Origin: Halocynthiibacter sp. SDUM655004 | GTDB taxonomy: Bacteria > Pseudomonadota > Alphaproteobacteria > Rhodobacterales > Rhodobacteraceae | Assembly: GCF_026015885.1 (NCBI RefSeq) | Contig: NZ_JAPDUG010000001.1 | Location: 806,001-870,000 of the forward strand | Reading direction: 5' to 3' | DNA length: 64,000 bases | Part shown: piece by piece, positions 19,483-30,079 of the stretch | Layout: each line of letters begins with the position of its first letter | How positions within the stretch are numbered: the first letter of the stretch is position 1 | The notes under the pieces: generated by a model | Databases searched by the model: none | What the model saw: only the letters and a program-made list of their open reading frames with translations | What the model was told of the DNA's origin: nothing | Translations under genes and position numbers: made by a program

Positions 19483-20090
19483 GCGCTTTTGGCGCGGGGG
19501 AGGCTGGTGACGTTTTCGCCCATCGCCTCGCGCCAATGCCGACGGCATAGCGAGACATAGGTTTCATTGCCGCCAATCTGAACTTGCGCGCCTTCGCGCA
19601 ATACGTTCCCTGCATCATCTTGGCGCACAACCATCGTGGCCTTCTTTCCGCAATGACAAATTGTGCGCGCCTCACGCATTTCATCGGCGAGCGCAAGCAG
19701 TGCCGCTGATCCGGGGAACAACGCCCCCTGAAAATCCACACGCAGCCCATAGCACATCACTGGAACACCAAGGTCATCCACCACGCGGGCCAATTGCCAA
19801 ACCTGATCTTGTTCAAGGAACTGCGCTTCGTCGATAAACACGCATGCACAGGGGCCAACCGCAAGTCTCGTCTTGATCTTGGCAAAAAGGTCTTCGCCCG
19901 TTTCGAATGTATCCGCTGGTTCGCCGATCCCGATCCGCGAGGCAATGCGCCCTTCACCTGCCCGATTGTCAAACCGCGCCGTGAGCAGATAGGTCTGCAT
20001 CCCGCGTTCGATATAGTTGTGGGAGGCTTGCAGCAAAATCGTCGATTTCCCTGCATTCATTGTCGAGTAATGGAAGTAAAGCTTGGCCAT
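19479..20090 (-). CDS. tdk: Thymidine kinase, type II
   Basis: A 203-residue protein with P-loop STMNAGKST at residues 9-17, the Asp-Glu motif CVFIDEAQFL near 90, and a zinc lasso near ICHCGKK and VSLCRRH. It phosphorylates thymidine in the pyrimidine salvage pathway. The ATG at 20090 (MAKLYFHYS) is the family start; the 50 residues upstream in frame are not family-like. A DnaA-box sequence, TGTGGATAA at 20144-20152, lies about 55 bp before the start. Confidence 0.95.
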   Translation of the reverse strand: MAKLYFHYSTMNAGKSTILLQASHNYIERGMQTYLLTARFDNRAGEGRIASRIGIGEPADTFETGEDLFAKIKTRLAVGPCACVFIDEAQFLEQDQVWQLARVVDDLGVPVMCYGLRVDFQGALFPGSAALLALADEMREARTICHCGKKATMVVRQDDAGNVLREGAQVQIGGNETYVSLCRRHWREAMGENVTSLPRAKSA

Positions 20091-20143
20091 GTCGGACCCT
20101 AGCGCGCACCCGAAAGTCGGGCAAGATCGAGAGGGCAAAATGC

Positions 20144-20152
20144 TGTGGATAA
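20144..20152 (-). promoter_or_regulatory. DnaA-box sequence upstream of tdk
   Basis: TGTGGATAA is the reverse complement of the perfect DnaA box TTATCCACA. It lies in the 245-bp divergent gap between tdk and the CII-like gene. A single box is weak evidence, but control of a nucleotide-salvage gene by DnaA would be biologically reasonable. Confidence 0.35.
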
Positions 20153-20335
20153 AGGCGCGAAAATTAACTTCGGGATCATGTGGAGAGGCCGCGAAGCATA
20201 GGCAGGTGCGGGGAGGGGGAAACCCGCAAAAACGCTTCATGACCCCTCGGTCCTGTTATGACATTGCCTTTCGCGCGGCATAATGGGAATGTTTGTCGAC
20301 AGTTCCCCGTAAAAGTCACGAAGGGCACAGCGCAT

Positions 20336-20803
20336 ATGAGTATCGTGTCGAGCTATTTGAAAAAACATACAGAATCCCTAGTCAAAGACGTTGGTGTCGA
20401 GGCTGCTTGCAAGGTTACGGGAAAGTCCAAGGCAACGCTGGGCCGGTATTATTCCGACCATGACGACCACGCCGAACGTTTCATGCCCATTGATGCCGTG
20501 GCCGCTCTTGAGCAGGTAGCAAGCTTTCCGCATGTGACGAGCGCGCTATCGGAACTCAAGGGGATTACGCTGTCCTACGACCAAACACGCCGCAACGCAC
20601 CCAGCGGCGGAGTCAACGGCGATGTAATCGCTCTTTCGCAGCGATTTGCGATGTTGATGGCGGAATATACGCTGTCGGTTGAGGACGGCAAAATCACGAT
20701 CAGCGAAGCCAAGCGTTTGTTGCGGGAAACACTGGAACTCCAGAAGGTTTTGCTTGATATGAAGCTCAACCTTGAACATGAAGTGAGTAATCCTGATGGC
20801 TGA
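20336..20803 (+). CDS. Conserved small protein with a possible helix-turn-helix start
   Basis: A 155-residue protein not firmly assigned to a family. Residues about 15-40 ([26 protein letters not shown]) look like a helix-turn-helix with the small recognition helix found in phage CII-like regulators. The rest is helical, and the tail ([30 protein letters not shown]) is amphipathic and may oligomerise. The ATG at 20336 was chosen over 20258. It overlaps arsH by 8 bp and is probably co-transcribed with it. A DNA-binding role is inference. Confidence 0.6.
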   Translation: MSIVSSYLKKHTESLVKDVGVEAACKVTGKSKATLGRYYSDHDDHAERFMPIDAVAALEQVASFPHVTSALSELKGITLSYDQTRRNAPSGGVNGDVIALSQRFAMLMAEYTLSVEDGKITISEAKRLLRETLELQKVLLDMKLNLEHEVSNPDG

Positions 20804-21497
20804 TATTCCGCAAGTCGACCTCAATCACCTTGGCAAAATCGACATTGATGCCCTTAAATCCGCCGATGATGACGGCCACGCGCCACGGATTTTGCTGCTC
20901 TATGGCAGCCTGCGCGACGTTAGCTACTCGCGTAAATCTGTTGAGGAAGCTGCGCGCATCTTGAGCCATTTGGGTGCGGAAACCAAAATTTATGACCCGC
21001 GCGGCCTGCCGTTTCCAGAGGATGACAATGATGATCATCCCAAAGTGGTTGAACTGCGCGAATTGGCAAATTGGTCCGAGGGAATGGTCTGGAGCAGCCC
21101 GGAGCGGCACGGAACAATGTCCGGTATCCTCAAGACACAGGTTGATTGGCTTCCGCTCAAAATGGGCGGAGTGCGTCCGACACAGGGTAAAACGCTGGCA
21201 CTGATGCAGGTAAGTGGCGGCTCACAGAGCTTTAACGCGGTCAATCAAATGCGGATTTTGGGACGGTGGATGCGCATGATTACGATCCCGAACCAATCTT
21301 CAATCGCTAAGGCGTGGCTCGAATTTGACGGCGAACGGCTTAATGCGGGCCCATTTTATAACCGTGTTGTTGATGTGATGGAGGAACTTTTCAAGTTTAC
21401 CGTCATGACACGCGGGCGCTCGGACTATTTGACGGATCGCTATTCCGAGCGCGTTGAAAGCGCCGAAGAATTGAGCGCGCGGGTTTCCAAGAAATAG
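20796..21497 (+). CDS. arsH: ArsH-type NADPH-dependent FMN reductase
   Basis: A 233-residue flavodoxin-fold protein with [10 protein letters not shown] (FMN phosphate loop) near residue 38 and [19 protein letters not shown] near 100. Both are ArsH hallmarks and the length is typical. ArsH oxidises trivalent methyl-arsenicals and acts as a quinone or azo reductase. No other arsenic gene is nearby. It overlaps an uncharacterised helix-turn-helix-like gene by 8 bp. A strong terminator shared with carB follows. Confidence 0.93.
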   Translation: MADIPQVDLNHLGKIDIDALKSADDDGHAPRILLLYGSLRDVSYSRKSVEEAARILSHLGAETKIYDPRGLPFPEDDNDDHPKVVELRELANWSEGMVWSSPERHGTMSGILKTQVDWLPLKMGGVRPTQGKTLALMQVSGGSQSFNAVNQMRILGRWMRMITIPNQSSIAKAWLEFDGERLNAGPFYNRVVDVMEELFKFTVMTRGRSDYLTDRYSERVESAEELSARVSKK

Positions 21498-21520
21498 TTC
21501 GGTTCTGAAACCGATAACAA

Positions 21521-21553
21521 AAAAAAGGCCGCCCTGAATAGGCGGCCTTTTTT
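21521..21553. terminator. Bidirectional terminator between arsH and carB
   Basis: AAAAAGGCCGCC (ending at 21533) pairs with GGCGGCCTTTTTT (21541-21553), leaving a short CTGAATA loop. An A run precedes and a T run follows, so the hairpin works on both strands for the convergent genes. Confidence 0.93.
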
Positions 21554-21570
21554 GTTTGTGTATGGGGCGC

Positions 21571-24500
21571 TTACTCTTGCAGCGCGCGTACCTTGATCTC
21601 ACCCTGAATGCGCGATTTCATAGCGAAGGCGGCCGCGTGACTTGCAGCGGCGGTGGTGAAGTATGGGATCTTGTCATACAAGGCAACAGCGCGAATTTCG
21701 CGTGAATCTTCAACCGCTTGTGTGCCTTCGGTGGTGTTCATTACAACCGCGATTTCGCCGTTCTTGAGCTGATCGACGATGTTCGGACGGCCCTCATAGA
21801 CTTTGTTGACCACCGTGCAAGCAAGGTCGTTTTCCTGCATCCAATCCGCAGTGCCGCGGGTGGCGACAATCTCGAACCCAAGTTCAAGTAGCGCTACGCA
21901 CGCTTCAAGCATCTTGGCGTTTTTGTCTGCGTCTTTGATCGAGAGGAACACGCGCCCTTCGGTTGGCATCTCAACGCCGGCACCCATTTGCGCCTTAAGG
22001 AAAGCACGATGGAAATCCTTGTCGCTGCCCATGACTTCGCCAGTTGAGCGCATTTCCGGCCCGAGGATCGTATCAACGCCAGGGAAACGCGCAAATGGCA
22101 GAACCGCTTCTTTGACGGCGTAGGTGTCGATCGCAGGGTCGACAAGGTCGAACCCGGAAAGCGCCTCTCCAGCCATAACGCGCGCGGCGATCGCGGCGAT
22201 GGGGCTGTTTACGGCTTTGGCAACAAACGGCACAGTCCGGCTGGCGCGCGGGTTCACCTCGATGAGGTAAATCTGCCCATCTTTCACGGCGAACTGGATG
22301 TTCATCAACCCAACCACGTTGAGCGCAAGCGCAAGTGCGCGCGCTTGTTCGTGGAGCGTTTCGATTGTCTCTTGCGAGAGGCTGTAGGGCGGCAATGAAC
22401 AGGCGGAGTCACCAGAGTGAACACCCGCTTCTTCAATGTGCTGCATGATCCCAGCGATATGTACATCTTTGCCGTCAGAGATCGCGTCTACGTCAATCTC
22501 GACCGCGCCGGAGAGGTAGCTGTCAAGCAGCACAGGACTATCACCTGAAACCACCACGGCTTCCGCGATGTAGCGCTCAAGCTGGGCCATGTCGCGCACG
22601 ATTTCCATCGCGCGGCCACCCAGAACATAAGACGGGCGGATCACCAGCGGGAAACCGATTTCAGAGGCAATCTTGATCGCTTCCGCGTCTGTGGCGGCAA
22701 TGCCGTTCTTGGGCTGTAACAGTCCAAGACGGTTCACAAGAGCTTGGAAGCGCTCGCGGTCTTCGGCAAGGTCGATGGCGTCCGGGCTCGTGCCGAGGAT
22801 TGGAATGCCTTCTGCTTCAAGCGCATTGGCGAGCTTGAGCGGGGTCTGGCCACCAAACTGTACGATTACGCCGTGCAGGGTGCCTTTTTCCTGCTCAACG
22901 CGTAGGATTTCCATCACATGCTCAAACGTCAGAGGCTCGAAATAGAGGCGGTCGGAGGTGTCATAATCGGTTGAAACCGTTTCAGGGTTACAGTTGATCA
23001 TGATCGTCTCATACCCCTGATCCGTCAGCGCATAACAGGCGTGACAGCAGCAGTAATCAAACTCGATCCCTTGGCCGATCCGGTTGGGGCCGCCACCGAG
23101 AATAACGACCTTTTTCTTGTCGCTCGGGCGGGCTTCGCATTCCACATCGTCCATCGCTGGCGCTTCGTATGTGGAGTACATATAGGGCGTTTGCGCTTCG
23201 AACTCGGCCGCACAAGTGTCGATCCGTTTGAACACAGCGTTAACACCGAGGTTGCGACGCGCGCGGCGGATGTTAGCTTCGTCGCGACCCGTAAGTTTGG
23301 CAAGGCGCGCATCCGTAAAGCCCATCATCTTAAGGCTACGCAAGCCCTTTTCATCCATAGGCAGGCCATCGCGGGCGACACGTTGCTCGGTCTCGACGAT
23401 TTCGCGGATACGGGCAAGGAACCACGGGTCAAATTTGGTGACAGCGTGGATTTCATCATTGCTTAGGCCATGGCGCATCGCTTGCGCAATTGTGCGCATC
23501 CGATCAGGTGTTTGCTGGCCGATGGCCTTGATGACTGCGGATTTCTCAGGGGCGCCATCGATCTCGACCTCGTCAAAACCGGACAAGCCCGTTTCCATAC
23601 TCGCCAGCGCTTTTTGCAGGCTTTCGTGAATGGTCCGGCCGATGGCCATCGCCTCGCCCACAGATTTCATCGCTGTGGTCAGGTTTGGCTGCGAGCCCGG
23701 GAACTTTTCAAAGGCAAAGCGCGGAATCTTGGTGACAACATAGTCGATGGTTGGCTCAAACGATGCCGGAGTGACGCCGGTGATGTCGTTGTCCAACTCG
23801 TCCAACGTAAAGCCAACCGCAAGCTTGGCCGCGATTTTGGCAATCGGGAAACCAGTCGCCTTCGAGGCCAGTGCGGAGGAACGAGACACACGAGGGTTCA
23901 TCTCAATGACAACCATACGGCCATCGGCGGGGTTCACCGCCCACTGCACGTTGGAGCCGCCCGTTTCCACACCGATTTCGCGCAGAACGTTGATCGAGTG
24001 CGTCCGCATCAATTGGTATTCTTTGTCCGTTAGCGTCAGGGCAGGGGCCACTGTGATCGAGTCACCCGTGTGAACGCCCATCGGGTCAACGTTCTCGATA
24101 GAGCAGACGATGATGGCGTTGTCGGCGGTGTCGCGCACAACTTCCATTTCATATTCTTTCCACCCCAAGAGGCTTTCATCCACGAGGATCTGATTGACCG
24201 GCGAAGCATCCATCCCTGTGCGGCAGTAATGCTCGTAGTCTTCGCGGTTATACGCCACGCCGCCGCCTGTACCGCCAAGGGTAAAGGCAGGGCGAATAAT
24301 TGCAGGAAGGCCGATCTCTTCGAGCGCATCCAAGGCAATGCGAACACCCTCATTCAGATCAGCTTTGCCGTCTGCGAGTTTGGGCGCTGTTACGATGGTT
24401 GCCTTCGGGTTTTCAATACCGAGCCGATCCATCGCTTCGCGGAAGAGCTTGCGGTCTTCGGCCATTTCGATAGCTTCGCGCTTAGCGCCGATCATTTCCA

Positions 24501-24837
24501 CGCCGAACTTGTCGAGCACACCCATTTCCTCAAGCGCCAGAGACGTGTTGAGGCCAGTTTGCCCGCCCATCGTCGGAAGAAGCGCATCGGGGCGTTCTTT
24601 CTCGATGATCTTTGCAACAACTTCGGGAGTGATCGGCTCAATATAGGTTGCGTCTGCAAGGCCCGGATCGGTCATGATCGTCGCGGGGTTCGAGTTGACG
24701 AGGATAACGCGGTACCCTTCTTCACGCAGCGCCTTACACGCTTGTGCGCCTGAGTAGTCAAACTCGCAGGCCTGACCAATCACAATCGGCCCCGCCCCAA
24801 TAATCATGATTGACTTGATATCGGTTCTTTTCGGCAT
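21571..24837 (-). CDS. carB: Carbamoyl-phosphate synthase large subunit
   Basis: A 1088-residue protein made of two ATP-grasp halves, with [17 protein letters not shown] at the start of the first and [17 protein letters not shown] at the start of the second. The MGS-like allosteric domain forms the last 140 residues. With CarA (not in the window) it makes carbamoyl phosphate for pyrimidine and arginine synthesis. The synthase domain is full length. It ends 18 bp from the terminator shared with arsH. Its upstream neighbour, a lower-GC PAP2 gene, lies 46 bp away on the same strand. Confidence 0.98.
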   Translation of the reverse strand: MPKRTDIKSIMIIGAGPIVIGQACEFDYSGAQACKALREEGYRVILVNSNPATIMTDPGLADATYIEPITPEVVAKIIEKERPDALLPTMGGQTGLNTSLALEEMGVLDKFGVEMIGAKREAIEMAEDRKLFREAMDRLGIENPKATIVTAPKLADGKADLNEGVRIALDALEEIGLPAIIRPAFTLGGTGGGVAYNREDYEHYCRTGMDASPVNQILVDESLLGWKEYEMEVVRDTADNAIIVCSIENVDPMGVHTGDSITVAPALTLTDKEYQLMRTHSINVLREIGVETGGSNVQWAVNPADGRMVVIEMNPRVSRSSALASKATGFPIAKIAAKLAVGFTLDELDNDITGVTPASFEPTIDYVVTKIPRFAFEKFPGSQPNLTTAMKSVGEAMAIGRTIHESLQKALASMETGLSGFDEVEIDGAPEKSAVIKAIGQQTPDRMRTIAQAMRHGLSNDEIHAVTKFDPWFLARIREIVETEQRVARDGLPMDEKGLRSLKMMGFTDARLAKLTGRDEANIRRARRNLGVNAVFKRIDTCAAEFEAQTPYMYSTYEAPAMDDVECEARPSDKKKVVILGGGPNRIGQGIEFDYCCCHACYALTDQGYETIMINCNPETVSTDYDTSDRLYFEPLTFEHVMEILRVEQEKGTLHGVIVQFGGQTPLKLANALEAEGIPILGTSPDAIDLAEDRERFQALVNRLGLLQPKNGIAATDAEAIKIASEIGFPLVIRPSYVLGGRAMEIVRDMAQLERYIAEAVVVSGDSPVLLDSYLSGAVEIDVDAISDGKDVHIAGIMQHIEEAGVHSGDSACSLPPYSLSQETIETLHEQARALALALNVVGLMNIQFAVKDGQIYLIEVNPRASRTVPFVAKAVNSPIAAIAARVMAGEALSGFDLVDPAIDTYAVKEAVLPFARFPGVDTILGPEMRSTGEVMGSDKDFHRAFLKAQMGAGVEMPTEGRVFLSIKDADKNAKMLEACVALLELGFEIVATRGTADWMQENDLACTVVNKVYEGRPNIVDQLKNGEIAVVMNTTEGTQAVEDSREIRAVALYDKIPYFTTAAASHAAAFAMKSRIQGEIKVRALQE

Positions 24838-24883
24838 AGCAGACCCCAGACAGCGAAAATGAGCAAATTGTCGTGGGTTATAG

Positions 24884-25984
24884 CTATGCCTTTGGCATGT
24901 TCAAGCCCGATGAAGGATGAATCTGCGCTTTTTTGCCAAAGAGTGAGCTTCGGCGGATCAAAGCATAGAGTGCGACGATGATAATGAGCGCGGCATAGCC
25001 ATCCACCGCATAGTGCCACGTGAGGTAAACGGAAAGGACGAGGAAGAGGAGGATGGTGCCAATCCCTGCTACCCAACCCGTTAAAAGCGCTGCGTTTTTC
25101 CGAAAAGGAGTGGAAGCGGCTGCTCTAATATCAGAGCCAAGCCGGATGAAATAAAGCCCGACCACCGCCGCCATTCCAACGTGAACTGAAGGGAAAGCAG
25201 AAATTCCCGATCCAGCGAGAGGGTCGTTGCCGGAATAGGCCAACCAGAGTTTCTCGCGGAGGAAATGCAGAATTTTAGCATTCTCTTGCTCTACAAACCC
25301 TCGGGCATACCCATGAATATTTGGATCTACACCGTCAATGTACCCCACAAAGATTGGCCCAGCAGACATGAAAATAAGTGCCAGAAAATTACCAAGCACG
25401 ATCCAACACGCCGCCCACAATACGATGAACTGGCGTGACCGAGTTTTACAGGGATCAAAGGTAATCAACAAAACGGGCAGAAACGTCGCAATAAAAACCC
25501 AGCCACTATGGTATGCGATTGTAAGAGCGTCAGGGGTGAAGCTATCGAGAAAACTTAGTAGATCTCGCGGATTAATGCCAAAATGCAGGGCGAAATCCAA
25601 ACGTGTAAAAAGCGGATCGGCCCAAAATGGAATTATGTTCGGAAGATATGCCTTAATCATACTAAAAACGAAGACAAAGCATGAGCAAAGGATGATTGCC
25701 AAAACTATGTTGGCGAGTTTGCGCATGGTTAGATTGCGCAGATTACCAAAATACAAAATCAAAGCGCCCGCGATGAGGTAAGACCACCAAGGCGCAAATT
25801 CCAAAGCGAGCATTGCAAACATACTAAAGGAACGAACAACGCCGATCCAAAGCAAAAGCGGGTCTTGGCCGGTTAGAAGCAAGAAGACACCGCCCAGAAA
25901 ACAGTAGGCAAGCGCTATGACTGTGAACAGGCTGAAATCATCAAGATAGAACTGCCGCATTGCTTCACTTTTGTACCTTGGCAT
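24884..25984 (-). CDS. PAP2-superfamily membrane phosphatase / inositolphosphotransferase-like protein
   Basis: A 366-residue polytopic membrane protein (about eight or nine helices). It carries PAP2-type motifs: PSVHVGM (the central Ser/His signature, about residue 258) and TWHYAVDG (the second His-x3-Asp motif). This resembles PAP2_3/Aur1-like phosphotransferases that act on lipid phosphates. Starts at 25984 (MPRYKSEAM) and 25960 (MRQFYLDD) are both possible. The gene and its flanks are clearly lower in GC than carB and aspS on either side. Substrate unknown. Confidence 0.8.
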   Translation of the reverse strand: MPRYKSEAMRQFYLDDFSLFTVIALAYCFLGGVFLLLTGQDPLLLWIGVVRSFSMFAMLALEFAPWWSYLIAGALILYFGNLRNLTMRKLANIVLAIILCSCFVFVFSMIKAYLPNIIPFWADPLFTRLDFALHFGINPRDLLSFLDSFTPDALTIAYHSGWVFIATFLPVLLITFDPCKTRSRQFIVLWAACWIVLGNFLALIFMSAGPIFVGYIDGVDPNIHGYARGFVEQENAKILHFLREKLWLAYSGNDPLAGSGISAFPSVHVGMAAVVGLYFIRLGSDIRAAASTPFRKNAALLTGWVAGIGTILLFLVLSVYLTWHYAVDGYAALIIIVALYALIRRSSLFGKKAQIHPSSGLNMPKA

Positions 25985-26174
25985 TGAGCGTGATTTAAAG
26001 CTTTCCCCGTAACCAAATCGATACCCGTTTCCAGTGGGGATTGCTGCCAAATGCCGATAATATTTTGATGCCGAGGATAGTTTTGACAGCCGTTCTTTGC
26101 CAGCGATTGCACCAATTGCCGCTTTAATCCGCCAATGTGTGTATTCTTTGCACCTTATTCCCTCGTGTCTCCCT

Positions 26175-26203
26175 TGACTTTGCCCACCTAAACCGATGTA
26201 TCA
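26175..26203 (+). promoter_or_regulatory. Candidate aspS promoter
   Basis: TTGACT (26175-26180), 17 bases, then TGTATC (26198-26203), a weak -10. The position about 45 bp before the aspS start and the good -35 make this the best promoter candidate in the gap. Confidence 0.45.
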
Positions 26204-26245
26204 GCATCGACCAGACATATAGAGAGACTATCAAAGGAATCCGCC

Positions 26246-28021
26246 ATGCACGCCTATCGCAGCCACACATGCGCTGAACTCACGAGCGCCAATGTCGGCG
26301 AGACAGTCCGTCTTTCGGGCTGGGTCCATCGTGTTCGCGACCACGGGGGCCTGTTGTTTATCGATCTGCGCGATCACTATGGCATTACGCAGGTTATGGC
26401 CGACCCAGATAGCCCCGTGTTTGCCGAGCTTGAGAAAGTGCGCAGCGAGTGGTGTATCCGCATCGACGGCAACGTGATGAAGCGGGACGATAGCCTCATC
26501 AACCCCGCAATCCCTACTGGCGAGATCGAGGTATTCATCCGTGATCTTGAGGTGCTTGGCGCTTCTGAAGAACTGCCGCTGATGGTGTTCGGTGATCAGG
26601 AATACCCAGAGGAAACGCGCCTGAAGTACCGTTACCTCGACCTGCGCCGTGAAAAGCTACAGAACAACATGAAGCTGCGTTCCGATGTGATTGCGTCCAT
26701 GCGCCGCCGCATGTGGGACACAGGCTTCCGCGAATACCAAACGCCGATCATCACGGCCTCTAGCCCAGAAGGCGCGCGCGATTTCCTCGTGCCGAGCCGC
26801 CTGCATCCAGGCAAGTTCTATGCGTTGCCGCAGGCGCCACAGCAGTTCAAGCAGCTGATGATGGTGTCCGGCTTCGACAAATATTTCCAGATTGCGCCGT
26901 GCTTCCGTGATGAAGACCCGCGCGCAGACCGCTCTCCAACTGACTTCTATCAGCTCGACCTTGAGATGAGCTTTGTCAGCCAGCAAGACGTGTTCGACAC
27001 AATCCAACCCGTACTGACTGGTATTTTCGAGGAGTTCGGCGGCGGCAAGAAGGTCGATCAGACATGGGAGCAAATCTCCTATCGCGATGCGGCTCTGTGG
27101 TATGGCTCTGATAAGCCCGACCTACGCAACCCGATCAAGATGCAGGTTGTCTCTGACCATTTCCGCGGTTCCGGCTTTGCGATCTTTGCGAAGCTGCTTG
27201 AGAACGAAGGGACTGAGGTTCGCGCCATTCCCGCGCCAACGGGCGGTAGCCGCAAGTTCTGTGACCGGATGAACAAATTTGCCCAAGGTGAAGGCCTCCC
27301 CGGCATGGGATATATCTTCTGGCGTGATCAGGGCGAGGGCATGGAAGCCGCTGGTCCGCTGGCTAAGAACATCGGCCCGGAGCGTACCGAAGCTATCCGC
27401 CAGCAGCTTGGTCTTGGTGTTGGCGACGCTGCGTTCTTCTTGGCTGGCAAACCGAAAGCCTTTGAGGCTGTTGCTGGCCGCGCGCGGAATGTGATCGGCG
27501 AGGAGCTTGGCCTCACCGACAAAGATCGGTTTGCATTCGCATGGATCGTTGATTTCCCGATCTACGAAGCCGACGAGGAAACTGGCAAGATTGATTTTGA
27601 GCACAACCCATTCTCGATGCCGCAAGGCGGGATGGAAGCGCTCGAAGGCAATCCTCTCGAAGTTCTCGGCTATCAATACGACCTTGCCTGTAACGGCTAT
27701 GAGCTTGTGTCTGGTGCCATCCGGAACCACCGCCCAGAGATCATGTACAAAGCCTTTGAAATTGCCGGTTATGGCGCGGATGAGGTGAACAAACGTTTCG
27801 GCGGTATGGTTAACGCGTTTAAATACGGCGCGCCGCCCCACGGTGGGTGCGCAGCAGGGATCGACCGGATCGTGATGCTGCTGGCTGATGAGGCGAACAT
27901 CCGCGAGGTCATTATGTTCCCGATGAACCAACGCGCCGAAGACTTGATGATGAGCGCACCAAGTGAGCCGCTCTCTGATCAGCTAATGGAGCTTGGCCTG
28001 CGCGTTATTCCGCAAGACTAG
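26246..28021 (+). CDS. aspS: Aspartyl-tRNA synthetase
   Basis: A 591-residue class II synthetase. It has an N-terminal OB-fold anticodon-binding domain (about 1-110), motif 2 ([10 protein letters not shown]), the GAD insertion domain in the middle and motif 3 ([17 protein letters not shown]). It charges tRNA-Asp. The enzyme type is bacterial, so in organisms that rely on GatCAB it may also charge tRNA-Asn; gatC and gatA are 7 kb downstream, but discrimination cannot be read from sequence alone. A strong terminator follows. Confidence 0.98.
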   Translation: MHAYRSHTCAELTSANVGETVRLSGWVHRVRDHGGLLFIDLRDHYGITQVMADPDSPVFAELEKVRSEWCIRIDGNVMKRDDSLINPAIPTGEIEVFIRDLEVLGASEELPLMVFGDQEYPEETRLKYRYLDLRREKLQNNMKLRSDVIASMRRRMWDTGFREYQTPIITASSPEGARDFLVPSRLHPGKFYALPQAPQQFKQLMMVSGFDKYFQIAPCFRDEDPRADRSPTDFYQLDLEMSFVSQQDVFDTIQPVLTGIFEEFGGGKKVDQTWEQISYRDAALWYGSDKPDLRNPIKMQVVSDHFRGSGFAIFAKLLENEGTEVRAIPAPTGGSRKFCDRMNKFAQGEGLPGMGYIFWRDQGEGMEAAGPLAKNIGPERTEAIRQQLGLGVGDAAFFLAGKPKAFEAVAGRARNVIGEELGLTDKDRFAFAWIVDFPIYEADEETGKIDFEHNPFSMPQGGMEALEGNPLEVLGYQYDLACNGYELVSGAIRNHRPEIMYKAFEIAGYGADEVNKRFGGMVNAFKYGAPPHGGCAAGIDRIVMLLADEANIREVIMFPMNQRAEDLMMSAPSEPLSDQLMELGLRVIPQD

Positions 28022-28040
28022 GAAACACTCAAAACAAAGA

Positions 28041-28073
28041 AAAGCGGGCGCCAAATTGAGCGCCCGCTTTTCC
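28041..28073 (+). terminator. Rho-independent terminator after aspS
   Basis: AAAGCGGGCG (28041-28050) and CGCCCGCTTT (28061-28070) form a GC-rich stem, with inner GC/GC extension. A T tract follows on the plus strand and an A run precedes it, so it may work in both directions for the convergent small membrane gene. Confidence 0.92.
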
Positions 28074-28099
28074 GTTGGTACATAGGTTAATTCGGTTTG

Positions 28100-28294
28100 C
28101 TAGAGATTTACACGCTCAACAGTGAGCCCGTTGTCGATTGCCGCTGCTGTGTTCTGCGCCGCAGGGAGGTCCGGCGCGAATACGGTCATGGCAATGGCAA
28201 GAGCTAGGCTCACAAATCCGAAGCCAAACACACCCCATTCAACGACTTTCGTCATTCGGACGGGTTTCTCTGAAATTTGTGCAGTCGCAGACAT
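28100..28294 (-). CDS. Small single-pass membrane protein, unknown function
   Basis: A 64-residue frame. The polar N-terminus (MSATAQISEKPVRMTKVVEWG) is followed by one hydrophobic helix (VFGFGFVSLALAIAMTVFA) and a short periplasmic tail. A weak AAAGG ribosome site precedes the ATG. It faces aspS tail-to-tail across the terminator and lies in a gap too large to be spacer alone. No family is recognised. Real expression is plausible but unproven. Confidence 0.55.
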   Translation of the reverse strand: MSATAQISEKPVRMTKVVEWGVFGFGFVSLALAIAMTVFAPDLPAAQNTAAAIDNGLTVERVNL

Positions 28295-28436
28295 TTAATA
28301 GACCTTTAGCTTAATATAGGTCTTTAACTGACGCTCGAATTGGGCAAATTTAGGGCGGAAGCAGGCAATCCTTGCGACGATTGGGTATTCAGCGTTGGTA
28401 AGGCAATAAAACCTCAAGCAAAAACGGGGAGAGGCA

Positions 28437-29150
28437 ATGACAGGTTCCAAGATTTTCGGCGAGCCACTTCCTGATTGGACACCGCCGCCGATGCCTCAAG
28501 CCGCTGTTCTCAAGGGCCGCTATGCGCAGTTGGAGCCGCTCAATGCGGATGCTCATGCCTCAGGTTTGCACCAAGCGAATGCCGCGAGCGATGAAATCTG
28601 GAATTACCTCCCTTATGGTCCGTTTTCCTCTCTGCCTGCCTATCACCGCTGGATGCGCGGCGTTGAGGGGCAGAATGATCCGTTTTTCTATGCCATCCGC
28701 GACTTGGAAACTGGTGCCTTAGGCGGTGTTGCGAGCTTTCTGCGCATAACGCCCCAGTCTGGCAGCATTGAGGTTGGCCACATCAATTTCTCGCCCGCCC
28801 TGCAACGTACCCGCGCCGCGACAGAGGCGATGTTCCTGATGATGCAGTGGGCTTTTGAAGCCGGTTATCGCCGCTACGAGTGGAAATGTGATGCGCTCAA
28901 TCTTGCGTCCCGTCGCGCGGCACAGCGGCTCGGGCTGAGCTATGAGGGCGTGTTTCGACAGGCCACGGTTTACAAAGGCCGAAATCGCGACACCGCGTGG
29001 TTTGCGGCGATCGATAAGGAGTGGCCTGCGCTCAAGTCGGCGTTCTCGACATGGCTCTCGCCCGACAACTTCGACACGCGCGGCCGCCAGATTGAACGGT
29101 TGGCCGATCTCACCGCTCTCGTGCGGGTCGCGGACGATCCCGAACTTTAG
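28437..29150 (+). CDS. GNAT-family N-acetyltransferase, RimJ/RimL type
   Basis: A 237-residue protein with a GNAT fold. The substrate half begins AVLKGRYAQLEPLNADAHA, and the acetyl-CoA site lies around EVGHINFSPALQRTRAATEAM. The late NLASRRAAQRLGLSYEGVFR is the RimJ/L hallmark. It could acetylate a protein N-terminus or a small molecule. The final 35 residues are extra helices. The stop codon is 6 bp from the convergent response regulator. Confidence 0.9.
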   Translation: MTGSKIFGEPLPDWTPPPMPQAAVLKGRYAQLEPLNADAHASGLHQANAASDEIWNYLPYGPFSSLPAYHRWMRGVEGQNDPFFYAIRDLETGALGGVASFLRITPQSGSIEVGHINFSPALQRTRAATEAMFLMMQWAFEAGYRRYEWKCDALNLASRRAAQRLGLSYEGVFRQATVYKGRNRDTAWFAAIDKEWPALKSAFSTWLSPDNFDTRGRQIERLADLTALVRVADDPEL

Positions 29151-29156
29151 GCGCGC

Positions 29157-29870
29157 TTACATCACGGCATGAAGGTCTAATCGGGTTCTGAGGCTGCTCA
29201 GAAGGGCGGAGACATCGTAAGCCGAGGGTGGCTTGGATGATCCAGAGAGCAACCCGTCTGCTTTACGCGCAAGCGGTTCGTCTTTGGCGGAATGAGCGAT
29301 GCTCGACATGAATTGCGTTAGATAGGCCCGTGTGTTGCCGTCTGCGCCATGTGCGATAACGTCTTCGATATGTGCGAGGTCATCCTGAAGCGCGATTGGG
29401 TCAGGGGTGATTTCGTCTGTATTGACGAGACGCGGGCCGGGGGGCTGGTCCTCCTCTGGAAGATGGGCAAGGATAGCTTCCTGAAATGCGGTCAGAGTTA
29501 CAACCGGCTTTTCAAGAAACCCATCAGCGCCAGCGGCCAATGCGGTGGGCTCTGTGGCGGGATCACCAGAAGTGGCGATAATCACGCCCACACGCGGCGC
29601 AACCGCAGAAAGCTCGGCGATCAACTCCGCCCCCGAGCCATCAGGCAGCCCCATATCGACGATCACAGCCGTAGGTCGGTAAACCCGAAGGTGCTTACGC
29701 GCAGAGGCGAGGCTATCTGCGCGGCGGATACGTGCGCCGCTCCGAAGGCAGAGCATGCGCATTGCCTCGCTTGCGTAGCGGCTATCCTCGACGATGAGAA
29801 CAGTGAGCCCAAGAAGCGGGCGTGTGGGCGTTGGGGGCGGGTTGGTCATGAAGCATTCTAGGTCATCCAT
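29157..29870 (-). CDS. Orphan response regulator with a receiver domain and helical C-terminus
   Basis: A 237-residue protein. The receiver domain (about residues 23-140) has the acidic pair VED, phospho-acceptor Asp near residue 72 (VIVDMGLPDGSG) and Lys in FLEKP. No DNA-binding domain follows; residues 155-237 are helical (DDLAHIEDVIAHGADGN...) and may be an output or dimer domain. The ATG at 29870 is favoured by AGGAAAAGGAT upstream. No kinase gene is adjacent, so the partner is unknown. Confidence 0.85.
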   Translation of the reverse strand: MDDLECFMTNPPPTPTRPLLGLTVLIVEDSRYASEAMRMLCLRSGARIRRADSLASARKHLRVYRPTAVIVDMGLPDGSGAELIAELSAVAPRVGVIIATSGDPATEPTALAAGADGFLEKPVVTLTAFQEAILAHLPEEDQPPGPRLVNTDEITPDPIALQDDLAHIEDVIAHGADGNTRAYLTQFMSSIAHSAKDEPLARKADGLLSGSSKPPSAYDVSALLSSLRTRLDLHAVM

Positions 29871-30079
29871 ATCCTTTTCCTGTGTTCGAGGGGTTTCAAT
29901 TGTCGTGGGGCGAGCGATCGGGAGGAATCGCTTCCGACTCCCATTAGAGGCAAGAATGGCTAATGGTTCCTTAACGCCCGGCTAGCGGCGAGGTGACGCT
30001 TGGTGATTGCGGCATGCGGTCACTTGCGTCACAGGGGTATTCGATGGATAACACCCACAGGGAAACGAAGGAGTGCGCG

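Noticed and set aside
27122-27931. 269-residue frame antisense to aspS
   Set aside because: It is a mirror of conserved synthetase codons and has no ribosome site or motif.
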